Shown here in pieces: positions 6,423 to 14,357 of a stretch of DNA of 20,052 nucleotides. Made by a program: the position numbers and the translations under genes. The stretch's first letter is position 1. Every line of letters begins with the position of its first letter. A model generated the notes under the pieces. The model was not told the origin of the DNA, made no database searches, and worked only from the letters and a program-made list of their open reading frames with translations. Source of the stretch: a virus; IMG/VR virus record IMGVR_UViG_3300017917_001107, positions 1 through 20,052 of that record. One strand, 5' to 3'.

Positions 6423-8130
6423 AGACTGAACCAACGATGGTGGCAAAGTCAACACCTGTTCCAACAGCAACGAAGTTCAACTGAATGAAATTGATAGAAC
6501 GAGCAGGTTTAATGTAAATATCACCCACAAATTGATTGCTATCAATAACTTGAGATGTGTTATTGGTCTTGTCGCAAACGACTTTGAAGTCTGTGATACC
6601 ACGACGACCTTGAACATCACGCAAGAATGGTGTTACTAGAGACACGAATTGTGCGCGGGTAAATTCATCGTTCAATTCAAACAGAGAGTATTGTGCAGCC
6701 TTGGCGATTGCTTTCTCCAGTGTAATAAACAATCTACGAACATTAATTCTGTCGAACGCTGAAGGCTTACTCAACAGTGTTTTGTCGCCGAACAGTACAG
6801 TACCTTGGCCAGGGAATGAAACGACAGGATTTACGCCTGCTGAATATAGAGCATCACGGTATGTTTTGCTTGGATTCCATGCCAATTTGATGCAGTTTTT
6901 GATTGCACCGCGGTTAAAACCAGCTGGAGAATACCATGGATCTCTAATTGAATCGGTATAAACGCAGAGTCCAGCAACGTCACCGTTCAATGGCATCCAA
7001 CGGTATACATTATTGTACTTGTCGAATTGATATTTCCAACCAGAATCTGATACAACGTAAGATGAAGAACGTGACAATGAATTTAACCAACTTAAAATGT
7101 TTGTAGATTCACTACCTGATTGATTTACAACAGCTGTCTGTGGTGGAGAAATAAATGCAATACAATCCGCACGAGCATTTACTACATTATCGATAACGTA
7201 TTGTTGTGTTGCAACTGCCGCATCACCTGTCAACACTAGAGAAATATCAACAGTTTCTTTATTTGCAAACAAATCATATGCGGTTTGTAAATCGCTAGCG
7301 GCTGGTGTTGAATCTACACCGCCAGCTAATGATACACTTTTTGTTCCAGAAACGGATACCACACGATCAAAAGTCTTTCCTGCTGCTGTAGTACCCCAAG
7401 TTGTATGGGTATTTGCATAATCTACAGGATCAACAGCGTAAATATATTTGGAGTTATTAAAAATTACTTGTTTGTAATAATTAGAAGCGCCATTTACTGC
7501 AGCATCTGAAGCTTTAGATACGAAAGGATAAGTTTCAATAACTGTTCCTGCTATTCCGGTAAATTTTCCGTTAGTATCAACAACAGCAATGTGCATTTCA
7601 TCATTCGAACCGCCCACATTAGATGCAAAATCAGATGTGCTTGGTGCAGATGTGAAATAACTCTTATAAGCCCAAGCATTGAACAATGTGGTATTTGAAC
7701 TGTCGAAAACTTCAACAGTAATTGAATTACCTAAACTGCCTGGATATTTGGCCATAAAAGCGCCATATACGTTTGCGTTATCGGCATTCAAATAAGATTG
7801 TTCAAATACGTCTTCATTTTTAACCAAAGCGTTTGCATGTGATGTGTTCGCGTCAGCATTTTTGCCACTTGAACCTACTGCACGAACAATACTTAAATTA
7901 TTGCCGTATGAAAGAAAGTTGGATGCTGTGAAAAAAGACACAGCTGAATCGGAATTTGGTTCTCCAAAAGTCTTTGTCAACGTAATTTCACTATCAACCA
8001 ATTTAATTTTGTCGGCTGGACCCCATTGGAATGTTCCAGCAAATGCACCGGCGGTTGTAAGAACTGAAGGAACAACGGTTGTAAGGTCAACTTCAGATAC
8101 ATTTACGCCTGGAGAGATTTGAAATGCCAT
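6421..8130 (-). CDS. 18: Contractile tail sheath protein gp18
   Basis: The subunit of the contractile outer tail tube. It is 569 aa, shorter than T4 gp18 (659 aa); such shorter sheaths occur in aquatic T4-likes. The N-terminus ISPGVNVSEVDLTTVVPSV is the typical sheath opening that takes part in strand exchange between subunits, followed by AFAGTFQWGPADKI. The middle (about 90-330) is variable and Ala/Ser/Thr-rich, matching the surface-exposed domains. The conserved C-terminal domain has YSPAGFNRGAI, GVNPVVSFPGQGTVLFGDKT, NVRRLFITLEKAI and FLRDVQGRRGITDFKVVCD, and ends with DIYIKPARSINFIQLNFV. A strong AAGGAG site lies about 7 nt upstream of ATG 8130. A late-promoter-like CATAAATA lies in the 72-nt gap behind gp17. 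Confidence 0.96.
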   Translation of the reverse strand: MAFQISPGVNVSEVDLTTVVPSVLTTAGAFAGTFQWGPADKIKLVDSEITLTKTFGEPNSDSAVSFFTASNFLSYGNNLSIVRAVGSSGKNADANTSHANALVKNEDVFEQSYLNADNANVYGAFMAKYPGSLGNSITVEVFDSSNTTLFNAWAYKSYFTSAPSTSDFASNVGGSNDEMHIAVVDTNGKFTGIAGTVIETYPFVSKASDAAVNGASNYYKQVIFNNSKYIYAVDPVDYANTHTTWGTTAAGKTFDRVVSVSGTKSVSLAGGVDSTPAASDLQTAYDLFANKETVDISLVLTGDAAVATQQYVIDNVVNARADCIAFISPPQTAVVNQSGSESTNILSWLNSLSRSSSYVVSDSGWKYQFDKYNNVYRWMPLNGDVAGLCVYTDSIRDPWYSPAGFNRGAIKNCIKLAWNPSKTYRDALYSAGVNPVVSFPGQGTVLFGDKTLLSKPSAFDRINVRRLFITLEKAIAKAAQYSLFELNDEFTRAQFVSLVTPFLRDVQGRRGITDFKVVCDKTNNTSQVIDSNQFVGDIYIKPARSINFIQLNFVAVGTGVDFATIVGSV

Positions 8131-8183
8131 TTTTTTCTCCTTGATATTATGTGTTCTTCTGGCAATTAGAATACCATAACAGA

Positions 8184-8191
8184 TATTTATG
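8184..8191 (-). promoter_or_regulatory. Probable late promoter upstream of tail sheath gene 18
   Basis: The minus strand reads CATAAATA, one mismatch (first base) from the T4 late consensus. It lies in the 72-nt gap between the gp17 stop and the gp18 start, about 53 nt upstream of the ATG. The larger gap, strong ribosome-binding site and need for high sheath expression make a promoter here reasonable. Confidence 0.45.
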
Positions 8192-8202
8192 AAAGGTCGT
8201 AT

Positions 8203-9912
8203 TTACATCCTGTTCAACATATTCTTAACAAAACCTGCATATGTTTCGCCACCATTGGCTACTTCCCAAATATCTCCGCCCATAACTTCGAATTCATGAT
8301 CCAACCCATCTTCAATAATAGGTGCAGGTAATGTTTCATCGTCTACCTGATTCATATTTTCTAATTGAATTTGTTTACGAATGTCGTGATTGACAATTTC
8401 TTTAAAGTATTTTTGTGTTGCTGCCCACGCAAATATGACCAACGTCATAACTAAGTCATCGTTTGCACCATCGGCCGCCTTAAAAGAATTCTTTTGTTGT
8501 TCAAAAGTTGTCAACTCTGAATAGGTATCAAAGTCTTGGATCACCAATTTATCACCTTCAATCAGTGTCTTGAGGTTGGAACATCCAATGGCTTTGACCT
8601 GCGGTGACATTTTTATGCCCATTTGTACACCACGAGCAAACCCGGCAGACAACTGTTGAGGTTTTTTGTTGCCCGTAAATATTTTCCATAGATTTTCGTA
8701 TTCAAAATCAGCGTGCAACGAATCGGCAATCTGTGGATTATTATTAATTTCTACCAGTACATATGCATCGTTGTACATTCTGGCTGCATTGTATATGACT
8801 GTTGGAAATAATATTGGTGAAATTGACGAACTGTTATAGGTTGCCACTTGTTTGTATGGAGTTTGAGATATATCAATCACCGAGAAAGCCGAACTGTCCA
8901 GATTTCTACCTTCTGATACGTCAACTGTAATACAATACAGATGGTCTTTTGCGTTTCCATTACCTTCTTTGACAGGATGTTCATATATTTTCATCATGTC
9001 GTGGGTCACCAATGGATCAGAATACACAAGTTGTTGCAACTTATAACCAGAAATTAGTGTGTTGGACGAACCTAAGAACTCGGTTTCAAACTCCTGGCGG
9101 AACTGACGTTCAGATGTGTTGCGAATAGTTTCTTCTTTCCAGGCCTCATCTCGCCCAGGTACCATCGACCAATGAATCTCAAAAGTCTTATAGTTGTTTT
9201 TCTTGTTGATTGCATCCATCCACAACTTGTAGAACAGATTCATTCCGTTTGGAGTGGAAACAATAATAATCTTTGTCGTTTTACCAGATGAAATTACAGG
9301 ATATACTGAATTAAAGAACTCTTCTGCGATATTATTTGGAACGAATGCGAACTCGTCCAAGAATACTAGGTTGAATGCACCTCCACGAATTGCAGAACTG
9401 GATGTAGATGCCGCAATAATCTTTGAACCGTTTTCAAGTTCTACGTTACCTTTGTTCCATGTAACGACACCTTGTTGCAACCACATAGGTAAGTTTTCAT
9501 AAGCCAGTTGGTATTTACCAAGAATATCTCTTGCGAGTGAACCCTTGTTGGCCAGAACTGCAACGTTTTGTGTGTCGGTGAACAATGTCAACCAAAGAAG
9601 ATATGCAACCGAAGTTGTGGTTTTTCCAACCTGACGAGGGCATTTAGTAATCGAGAAACGATTCTTATGGTACGTTTCAATCATTTTCTTTTGGAAGTCC
9701 CACATCTTGAACTTCATCAAACCTACGTCAACGTTAACAATCGTTACGTAATTCTCTGCAAAATAAATTGGATCTTTTGCACACTTAATGTATTCGTCAA
9801 CTTGTTCCTGTGTGTATTCTACCTTGACACCAGATTTTTTCAGTAATGGATTATCTCGGTACGTGTCTTTCGCACCAAGGTCATAATCTTCAATTTCATT
9901 TTCTATACTCAT
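8203..9912 (-). CDS. 17: Terminase large subunit gp17 (packaging ATPase and nuclease)
   Basis: The DNA packaging motor, which docks on portal gp20, hydrolyses ATP to translocate DNA and cuts the concatemer. It is 569 aa (T4: 610). ATPase domain: adenine-binding WDFQKKMI (71-78), Walker A CPRQVGKTT (91-99), Walker B NLVFLDE (181-187, catalytic E187) and coupling motif VSTPNG (218-223). The nuclease domain has RNase H-like acidic residues at D331 (ITVDVSEGRN), E388 (VLVEINNN) and D485/D486 (GANDDLVMT). All catalytic residues are present, so it looks intact, with no intron or intein. Its start overlaps the gp16 stop by 4 nt (ATGA), implying coupled translation of the two subunits. Confidence 0.98.
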   Translation of the reverse strand: MSIENEIEDYDLGAKDTYRDNPLLKKSGVKVEYTQEQVDEYIKCAKDPIYFAENYVTIVNVDVGLMKFKMWDFQKKMIETYHKNRFSITKCPRQVGKTTTSVAYLLWLTLFTDTQNVAVLANKGSLARDILGKYQLAYENLPMWLQQGVVTWNKGNVELENGSKIIAASTSSSAIRGGAFNLVFLDEFAFVPNNIAEEFFNSVYPVISSGKTTKIIIVSTPNGMNLFYKLWMDAINKKNNYKTFEIHWSMVPGRDEAWKEETIRNTSERQFRQEFETEFLGSSNTLISGYKLQQLVYSDPLVTHDMMKIYEHPVKEGNGNAKDHLYCITVDVSEGRNLDSSAFSVIDISQTPYKQVATYNSSSISPILFPTVIYNAARMYNDAYVLVEINNNPQIADSLHADFEYENLWKIFTGNKKPQQLSAGFARGVQMGIKMSPQVKAIGCSNLKTLIEGDKLVIQDFDTYSELTTFEQQKNSFKAADGANDDLVMTLVIFAWAATQKYFKEIVNHDIRKQIQLENMNQVDDETLPAPIIEDGLDHEFEVMGGDIWEVANGGETYAGFVKNMLNRM

Positions 9913-10322
9913 TCTTTACCCTTGATGAGTTTACTGAGTTCTGCGGTAGAACCCACAAAAATAGCCTTGTCAATTCTGGTATCACCATCTTTTTTGGATG
10001 ATTTATTCATGTCTCTCATTTGTTTTTGTACAGCTAAAAGTTCTTTGTTTGCGTCCACCACGTTTTTAAGTAGTGTGCCGTACACTTCAAAGGCTCTTGG
10101 GTGTTGCCCGGCTTTTGCAATCTGGAGAATTTCTTCCATGGCTTCTTTGCCCTGGTCGATCAGGTCTTGTAGATTATCTTTAGTTTGTTGATACGCATCC
10201 GCCAAATCTTCTTTTAGATCGGGTCCGTCGGTTGATTTTTCTATTGGAACTAAAGGTTGTTCTTTCGGTTCAACCGGAGTCACATCAAATAATTGTTCCA
10301 TATTTTTGTCAAAAGTATTCAT
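9909..10322 (-). CDS. 16: Terminase small subunit gp16
   Basis: The regulator of the packaging motor; it forms rings, helps choose packaging initiation and stimulates the gp17 ATPase. It is 137 aa (T4 gp16: 164). The central helical region (about 45-105) matches T4, with HPRAFEVYGTLLKNVVDANK against T4 [20 protein letters not shown], followed by ELLAVQKQMRDM. The C-terminal motif AIFVGSTAELSKLI parallels T4 ATVFMGSPTELMDEI. The N-terminus is acidic and Pro-rich and probably flexible. It starts 1 nt after the gp15 stop and overlaps gp17 by 4 nt, in the standard order. No strong ribosome-binding site is visible at ATG 10322; coupling to gp15 translation is likely. Confidence 0.92.
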   Translation of the reverse strand: MNTFDKNMEQLFDVTPVEPKEQPLVPIEKSTDGPDLKEDLADAYQQTKDNLQDLIDQGKEAMEEILQIAKAGQHPRAFEVYGTLLKNVVDANKELLAVQKQMRDMNKSSKKDGDTRIDKAIFVGSTAELSKLIKGKE

Positions 10323-10323
10323 T

Positions 10324-11307
10324 TTAATATTCTATAATACTGGTATTAGTTGTGTATAAAGAGTTTGCGTTGGCGTTTGCTGGATTTACTTGTGACGTTA
10401 TACGTACAATATTTTGGTTGGACATACCTGCAGGATTGTAAGAATCAAACACATAATTCGCGTGTGAATTTATGCTATATATTGGTTGAGAAGAAATAAA
10501 ATTTCCATTTACGTTTGTTAAATGTAACACGTTATTGTTCCACGAAACTACCTTTGCTGTTGCTGTAGCCGTTTGATATGAAAATCCTTGATAAACTGCC
10601 TCACCAATTTGATATGTACCAATTCCTGGAGTTGTCATATTAAATGCAACAACATCATCTTGTGTAATATTGTTGAGTATGTTGGTAATTGATGTTTTGA
10701 TGACGTTAACGGTGGATGTTTTACCGAAGATGAAACCTTTGACTTTGAAATTTAATGTCCAAATAACGATTCTTGTTTCAGAATCTCTGTTGCCTTCGTA
10801 AGTAATGTCACTTGTAATATCATTCAATATAATAGGAATTTCTTTTACGATTCCCATTTCAGGTATAAGGTTGAGTTTCAGTGTATAATCTGGTGTAAAA
10901 TAAGGTAAAATATATTCCAAAATTTGGTGCGCGTCTTCGATATTACGTGTGTATAGATACAGACTGAAATCAAAATCATATGGAACTGGATTGTATTGAG
11001 CAATCACACCATCCGTTTGCTGTGCAAAATTTCTTATGTTTGTATTTTGTTTGCGGTCATTGTTGTATGAAAGGCCAGTCATCTCAAAAGAAAATCTAGG
11101 CAATGTTGTCTGAACTTTTTTGTCCAGAGTCAAGTCATCTTCTAGACGTTTGACATACAATTCTTTGGCCGCATATGTAATCGGAACAATAATTCTTTCA
11201 GCTTCCGAATTATCTGCTTCATATTTAACCATTGGAATACTGTCGAATAAGTTTCCAAATGCGACAATTAATTTTCTAATGACACGGTTATACTGTATTG
11301 TGGACAT
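10324..11307 (-). CDS. 15: Tail terminator / sheath stabiliser gp15, with extra C-terminal domain
   Basis: This protein caps the finished tail tube and sheath and provides the joint to the neck. It is 327 aa, larger than T4 gp15 (272). Residues 1 to about 200 are the family core: YNRVIRKLIVAFGNLFDSIP, VPITYAAKELYVKRL, LPRFSFEMTGLSYNNDRKQN, PVPYDFDFSLYLYTRNIEDA, QILEYILPYFTPDYTLKLN and IPIILNDI with ETRIVIWTLNFKVKGF. Residues about 230-292 form an added beta-rich domain (IGEAVYQ, ATATAKVVSW, LHLTNVNGNF) similar to one near the C-terminus of gp14. The tail after residue 292 is Asn/Ala-rich. The ATG overlaps the gp14 stop by 1 nt (TAATG), indicating translational coupling. Confidence 0.94.
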   Translation of the reverse strand: MSTIQYNRVIRKLIVAFGNLFDSIPMVKYEADNSEAERIIVPITYAAKELYVKRLEDDLTLDKKVQTTLPRFSFEMTGLSYNNDRKQNTNIRNFAQQTDGVIAQYNPVPYDFDFSLYLYTRNIEDAHQILEYILPYFTPDYTLKLNLIPEMGIVKEIPIILNDITSDITYEGNRDSETRIVIWTLNFKVKGFIFGKTSTVNVIKTSITNILNNITQDDVVAFNMTTPGIGTYQIGEAVYQGFSYQTATATAKVVSWNNNVLHLTNVNGNFISSQPIYSINSHANYVFDSYNPAGMSNQNIVRITSQVNPANANANSLYTTNTSIIEY

Positions 11308-12191
11308 TACAATTTTCCAAATGCGTTAAGTTCGGTTGTGACTACGATATTGTTGGCCTGACTGTCAATATAATGGTTGTCATATGTTTCATTTCTTGTA
11401 CTATCTTTCAATGGATCATAATTCGACAGTGTGTAACGAGCATTACTTGATGCGCCAACAATAACAACGTTATCACTAAATTCACCAGAAATATTTGTTA
11501 CACTTAATGTATTTGAAGTGACATCCCACGATTGAACAATAGCAACTGCTGTTGCATTGGCTTCTGTATAATCTGGTGCTTGGTAAACAACTTCTTTTAA
11601 TGTATAGTTGTTTGCATTGCCACCTTGAAGATTGAGATCCAATGTGTAACTAGATTGTGTGACAACATCATCAATATCTGGAACACCAGTATCAATAATT
11701 TCATGCGAGTATTTGAACTTCTCTAGTTCCAATTCATAGAAGTATGGAATCTTGCGGCCCAAGGTAAAGAAGTCTTTAGTTTGATTGGTGAATTTAATTT
11801 CGTAGAGTTCACCAGTACCATTTAAGAATGGTACATAGATTAAATCGCCTTCGCGTGGTCTATTGAATGTATTTTTTGGAACTCTCTGTGCAAAGGAACG
11901 CTTCGAGACAATAACACTTACGTTATTTTTAATCTCTAAACCAAATTTGGAGAAAAATTCTTTCTCGCCCATGTACTCAATTGAACTAGACAAGTAGAAT
12001 TCAATTGGAAAGGCCGACTTGAATTTTTTAACTGGATCTTCACCAAACAGAATGTCACGATCCTCTTCATTTTCAATTGGGAGGTAGTAGGCGTCAAAAC
12101 CCATGATTTTGATGGATTCAACAATCAGGTCCTCAACAACCCGTTGTTCAGCAATAGAATTATAATTACTAAAATATGAACTGGTAGCCAT
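11307..12191 (-). CDS. 14: Neck protein gp14, with extra C-terminal domain
   Basis: A head-completion (neck) protein that, with gp13, seals the filled head and offers the site for tail attachment. It is 294 aa (T4 gp14: 256). Family features: EQRVVEDLIVESIKIMGFDA, YYLPIENEEDRDILFGEDPV, KFKSAFPIEFYLSSSIEYMG, KFGLEIKNNVSVIVSKRSF, RPREGDLIYVPFLNGTGELY then EIKF, and FFTLGRKIPYFYELELEKFK then YSHEIIDTGV. Residues about 195-261 form a beta-rich domain (LKEVVYQ, ATAVAIVQSW, LSVTNISGEF) that resembles the one in gp15. The gene begins 1 nt after the gp13 stop and shares TAATG with gp15. Confidence 0.94.
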   Translation of the reverse strand: MATSSYFSNYNSIAEQRVVEDLIVESIKIMGFDAYYLPIENEEDRDILFGEDPVKKFKSAFPIEFYLSSSIEYMGEKEFFSKFGLEIKNNVSVIVSKRSFAQRVPKNTFNRPREGDLIYVPFLNGTGELYEIKFTNQTKDFFTLGRKIPYFYELELEKFKYSHEIIDTGVPDIDDVVTQSSYTLDLNLQGGNANNYTLKEVVYQAPDYTEANATAVAIVQSWDVTSNTLSVTNISGEFSDNVVIVGASSNARYTLSNYDPLKDSTRNETYDNHYIDSQANNIVVTTELNAFGKL

Positions 12192-12192
12192 A

Positions 12193-12966
12193 TCAATTGA
12201 GCATAAATTCTAACGGCGCACCGTAATTGGTCTGCATTTCTTTCTGTAAAGCATCGATTTCGTCAGATGCTTCTTGGTATATTTTATCTCCGTTTAGAGT
12301 TACGCCGCCAGGTAATTGAATGCCTGAAAACTTTTTCAGGTTATTTCCCCATGTTCTCTTGATAAGTGCCGTTGCATATTCTTTCAACCAACGGTCATTC
12401 CAAACTTTATCAAAAACATCAGGATTAATATTTGCGTAGCATTCGGCCACAATAATAGTTCCTACTGGTGCTTCAGTTTGACCCCAAGCCCAATCAATAT
12501 ACAATCTCTGCATATGTCTCTGGAAACGAATAGGAACTTCACCTGTAAACATCAATGACAACGAACGTAAATGTTGTTGTGTTAATGTATAATTGATGTA
12601 AGAGGCAGAAGTGAAGTCATAAAGTTCATTCAGACGAAGTTGGTATCTAAGGTCAAACATGTTGATGTTTGCCTGCGAATCTTGCAATGGAAATATTCTG
12701 GTGACACCTATGATTTCCATAGGATTATCTTCGGCATCTGTCGCATCTTTTAAATCCAGATATTTCTGGTCGATTTCTTGTTGGCGAACTGCCTTGATGT
12801 AATAGACTTTTTGTGTGCCGTCGAAGTGATAATCTTGCCAATACTGTAACGCATCGTCGATTCTGTCTTCTACTTGGTCGTCATCGACGTTGATATCGAT
12901 GACAGGGAATCCAAGTCTTCTCAGGCAATAGTCTTTGAAACTACTTCTGTCTGTGATGGTGGTCAT
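12193..12966 (-). CDS. 13: Neck protein gp13
   Basis: The head-completion protein that binds the portal and, with gp14, forms the neck. It is 257 aa (T4 gp13: 309). The N-terminal block FKDYCLRRLGFPVIDINVDD, followed by DQVEDRIDDALQYWQDYH, is diagnostic. Further matches are GVTRIFPL, YQLRLNELYDFTSASYINY, GEVPIRFQRHMQRLYIDWAW and KEYATALIKRTWGNNLKKF, with IQLPGGVTLNG. The start is set at ATG 12966 because a weak GGAT lies 7 nt upstream. An in-frame ATG at 12975 (adding MIQ) cannot be excluded and lacks a ribosome-binding site. An exact late promoter lies about 30 nt upstream, so this gene opens the 13-14-15-16-17 operon. Confidence 0.94.
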   Translation of the reverse strand: MTTITDRSSFKDYCLRRLGFPVIDINVDDDQVEDRIDDALQYWQDYHFDGTQKVYYIKAVRQQEIDQKYLDLKDATDAEDNPMEIIGVTRIFPLQDSQANINMFDLRYQLRLNELYDFTSASYINYTLTQQHLRSLSLMFTGEVPIRFQRHMQRLYIDWAWGQTEAPVGTIIVAECYANINPDVFDKVWNDRWLKEYATALIKRTWGNNLKKFSGIQLPGGVTLNGDKIYQEASDEIDALQKEMQTNYGAPLEFMLN

Positions 12967-12975
12967 TTGAATCAT

Positions 12976-12996
12976 CCATGGTGTTATTTACCATGG
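12976..12996 (-). repeat. Inverted repeat (hairpin) between late promoter and gene 13
   Basis: CCATGGT and ACCATGG form a perfect 7-bp stem around a 7-nt loop (minus strand TAAATAAC region), made of two CCATGG palindromes 15 bp apart. It lies immediately downstream of TATAAATA and spans the expected transcription start. In read-through RNA it would fold just before the gp13 start. It is not followed by a T tract, so it does not look like a simple terminator. Confidence 0.5.
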
Positions 12997-13004
12997 TATT
13001 TATA
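12997..13004 (-). promoter_or_regulatory. T4-type late promoter for the 13-14-15-16-17 operon
   Basis: The minus strand reads TATAAATA exactly, in the 40-50 nt gap between fibre-like gene E and gene 13. Initiation would fall near 12990-12991, giving a leader of about 24 nt to ATG 12966. The two genes it separates are otherwise closely packed with their neighbours. Confidence 0.8.
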
Positions 13005-13015
13005 AACTTATTTGT

Positions 13016-14149
13016 CTATTGTCTGGGCACCAAGTAAGACATATTGGTCACGTTCACATACGCATAATTTTGACCATTAATTGTTAACGTGTCGCCAGAA
13101 GCTCCTAAGTTTGATCTTGTACCGTAAATGCCAGTTAATGAACTGAGATCATATACGGTGTCCCATGCAGGATAATGCAACAACGGCATGACAGGAATTG
13201 TTATTGTTGCACCTGACGCATTGGTCGTATTCGCCATACTTGAATATGTTCCTGGTTTCATAGTAGATAAATCACCTGTAGCCGTTGCGGTACTCCATAA
13301 GGATTGATATCCTGGGGTACCCAATGTTGGTGTATACGTGTATACGATACCAAGATTTGATGATACGGCGTATCCTGTTAAATCGTTGCCATCTCCAGGA
13401 TTATAACCTCCCGACACATTATATGCTGTAGTATTAAATGCTGTTCCTGCTGTGTTTGCAACTCCAGCAGAACCAACTTGATATAATATTTGATTAGGTA
13501 AATTATATATTTGTGACTGTGGTGTTGATGGATATTCCGCAAACATCATAACTTTAGAAGCTGTGGCATAACCAATGCCCTGTGCGCTTATAAAAATGGC
13601 TCTTGGGCTTGCATAAATTATAAATTCATATAATACATCTAGTCGAAGTGGTAAATTTGTTGGTGCGACAGTATTGTTATAATTATAACGAAAAGTTAAT
13701 GTTGGATTACCAACATAATCGGTAACACTCCAGGGATTGAAAAAATTAAAAAAATAATTAGATGTTAAGGTTGAGCTATTATTGTTCCATCCTATTCCAA
13801 CATATTTGTAAATTGGAGAACCATTTGCAGTATTAGCTGCATTAGTAGTCCTAAAATACATTATATTTGTATTGCCTGTCGTATCAATTGGAATATTTGT
13901 GGACGTATTTGCATAATTACTTTGATATTCGTTCCAACCTGGCGCAACAGTCCTAACAATCTCGCTGTTTGGTATGTCCCAAAGATTTGGATTTAAATCG
14001 CTAGTTGTCGTTATGTAACCAGTAATAACTCTTGCCATATCTTTCATGTACAAGCTCATAGCTATAGTACCAAGACTATTGGAGTTTGGGCTATTTGCGG
14101 TTTGATTACTACTAGTTATAGTTATTTTTGATCTTAAACGTGCATACAT
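13016..14149 (-). CDS. Fibre-like paralogue E (377 aa), probable tail-fibre or virion surface protein
   Basis: The most divergent of the five related proteins in this region. It starts MYARLRSKITI like the others (M-x-A-R/K/Q-L). A longer insert leads to MKDMARVITGYITTTSDLNP, equivalent to EIANVCTGGITSNTQLEFAN in paralogue B. It also has IYKYVGIGW, then ASPRAIFISAQGIG and MMFAEYPSTPQSQI, matching the family blocks 'R-x-L-I-V-F-A-S' and 'E-F-P-E-T'. The C-terminus GASGDTLTINGQNYAYVNV matches GDEITVGSDTYVVLTI of paralogue C. Composition is very rich in Asn, Ser, Thr, Gly and Tyr and poor in charged residues, as in extracellular beta-structured phage fibres. No signal peptide is seen. A fibre role is inferred from composition and position. 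Confidence 0.8.
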   Translation of the reverse strand: MYARLRSKITITSSNQTANSPNSNSLGTIAMSLYMKDMARVITGYITTTSDLNPNLWDIPNSEIVRTVAPGWNEYQSNYANTSTNIPIDTTGNTNIMYFRTTNAANTANGSPIYKYVGIGWNNNSSTLTSNYFFNFFNPWSVTDYVGNPTLTFRYNYNNTVAPTNLPLRLDVLYEFIIYASPRAIFISAQGIGYATASKVMMFAEYPSTPQSQIYNLPNQILYQVGSAGVANTAGTAFNTTAYNVSGGYNPGDGNDLTGYAVSSNLGIVYTYTPTLGTPGYQSLWSTATATGDLSTMKPGTYSSMANTTNASGATITIPVMPLLHYPAWDTVYDLSSLTGIYGTRSNLGASGDTLTINGQNYAYVNVTNMSYLVPRQ

Positions 14150-14153
14150 GTTT

Positions 14154-14357
14154 TTAACCCCATGACATTCTAGATGTTTCAGTACCTAAAGGTGCATCAT
14201 AGATTGCATTGTTGATTGGTGATACTGTCAAAATTATATTATTGGAAAGATTTAACCCTGTCGTTGATACGGCATTTCCGAATGAGTTTGCAGTAATCAA
14301 AAAAGTATTTGATAACGCATAAACAGTTAATACTCCGTTGTTTGCGAATGCAGCCAT
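14154..14357 (-). CDS. Small Asn/Thr-rich protein (67 aa), paralogue of the 110-aa protein at 17503-17835
   Basis: Unknown function. It opens MAAFANNGVLTVYALSNTF and ends ETSRMSWG. The larger relative opens MASLGNGVIYTLYANSF and ends ATSRFGPPDF before a short extension. It includes one clear copy of the Ala-Asn-Ser repeat (TANSFGNAVSTTGLNLSNN) against about four in the relative. It is hydrophobic and Asn-rich without a convincing transmembrane helix, and probably beta-structured. The start overlaps the stop of paralogue D by 1 nt (TAATG), and the gene lies 4 nt ahead of paralogue E. Translation is therefore likely coupled and the protein may work with the adjacent large proteins. Confidence 0.7.
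   Translation of the reverse strand: MAAFANNGVLTVYALSNTFLITANSFGNAVSTTGLNLSNNIILTVSPINNAIYDAPLGTETSRMSWG

Noticed and set aside
8203-9912. Possible intron or intein in terminase gene 17, known in other T4-likes
   Set aside because: All ATPase and nuclease motifs follow each other at normal spacing in one frame of ordinary length.
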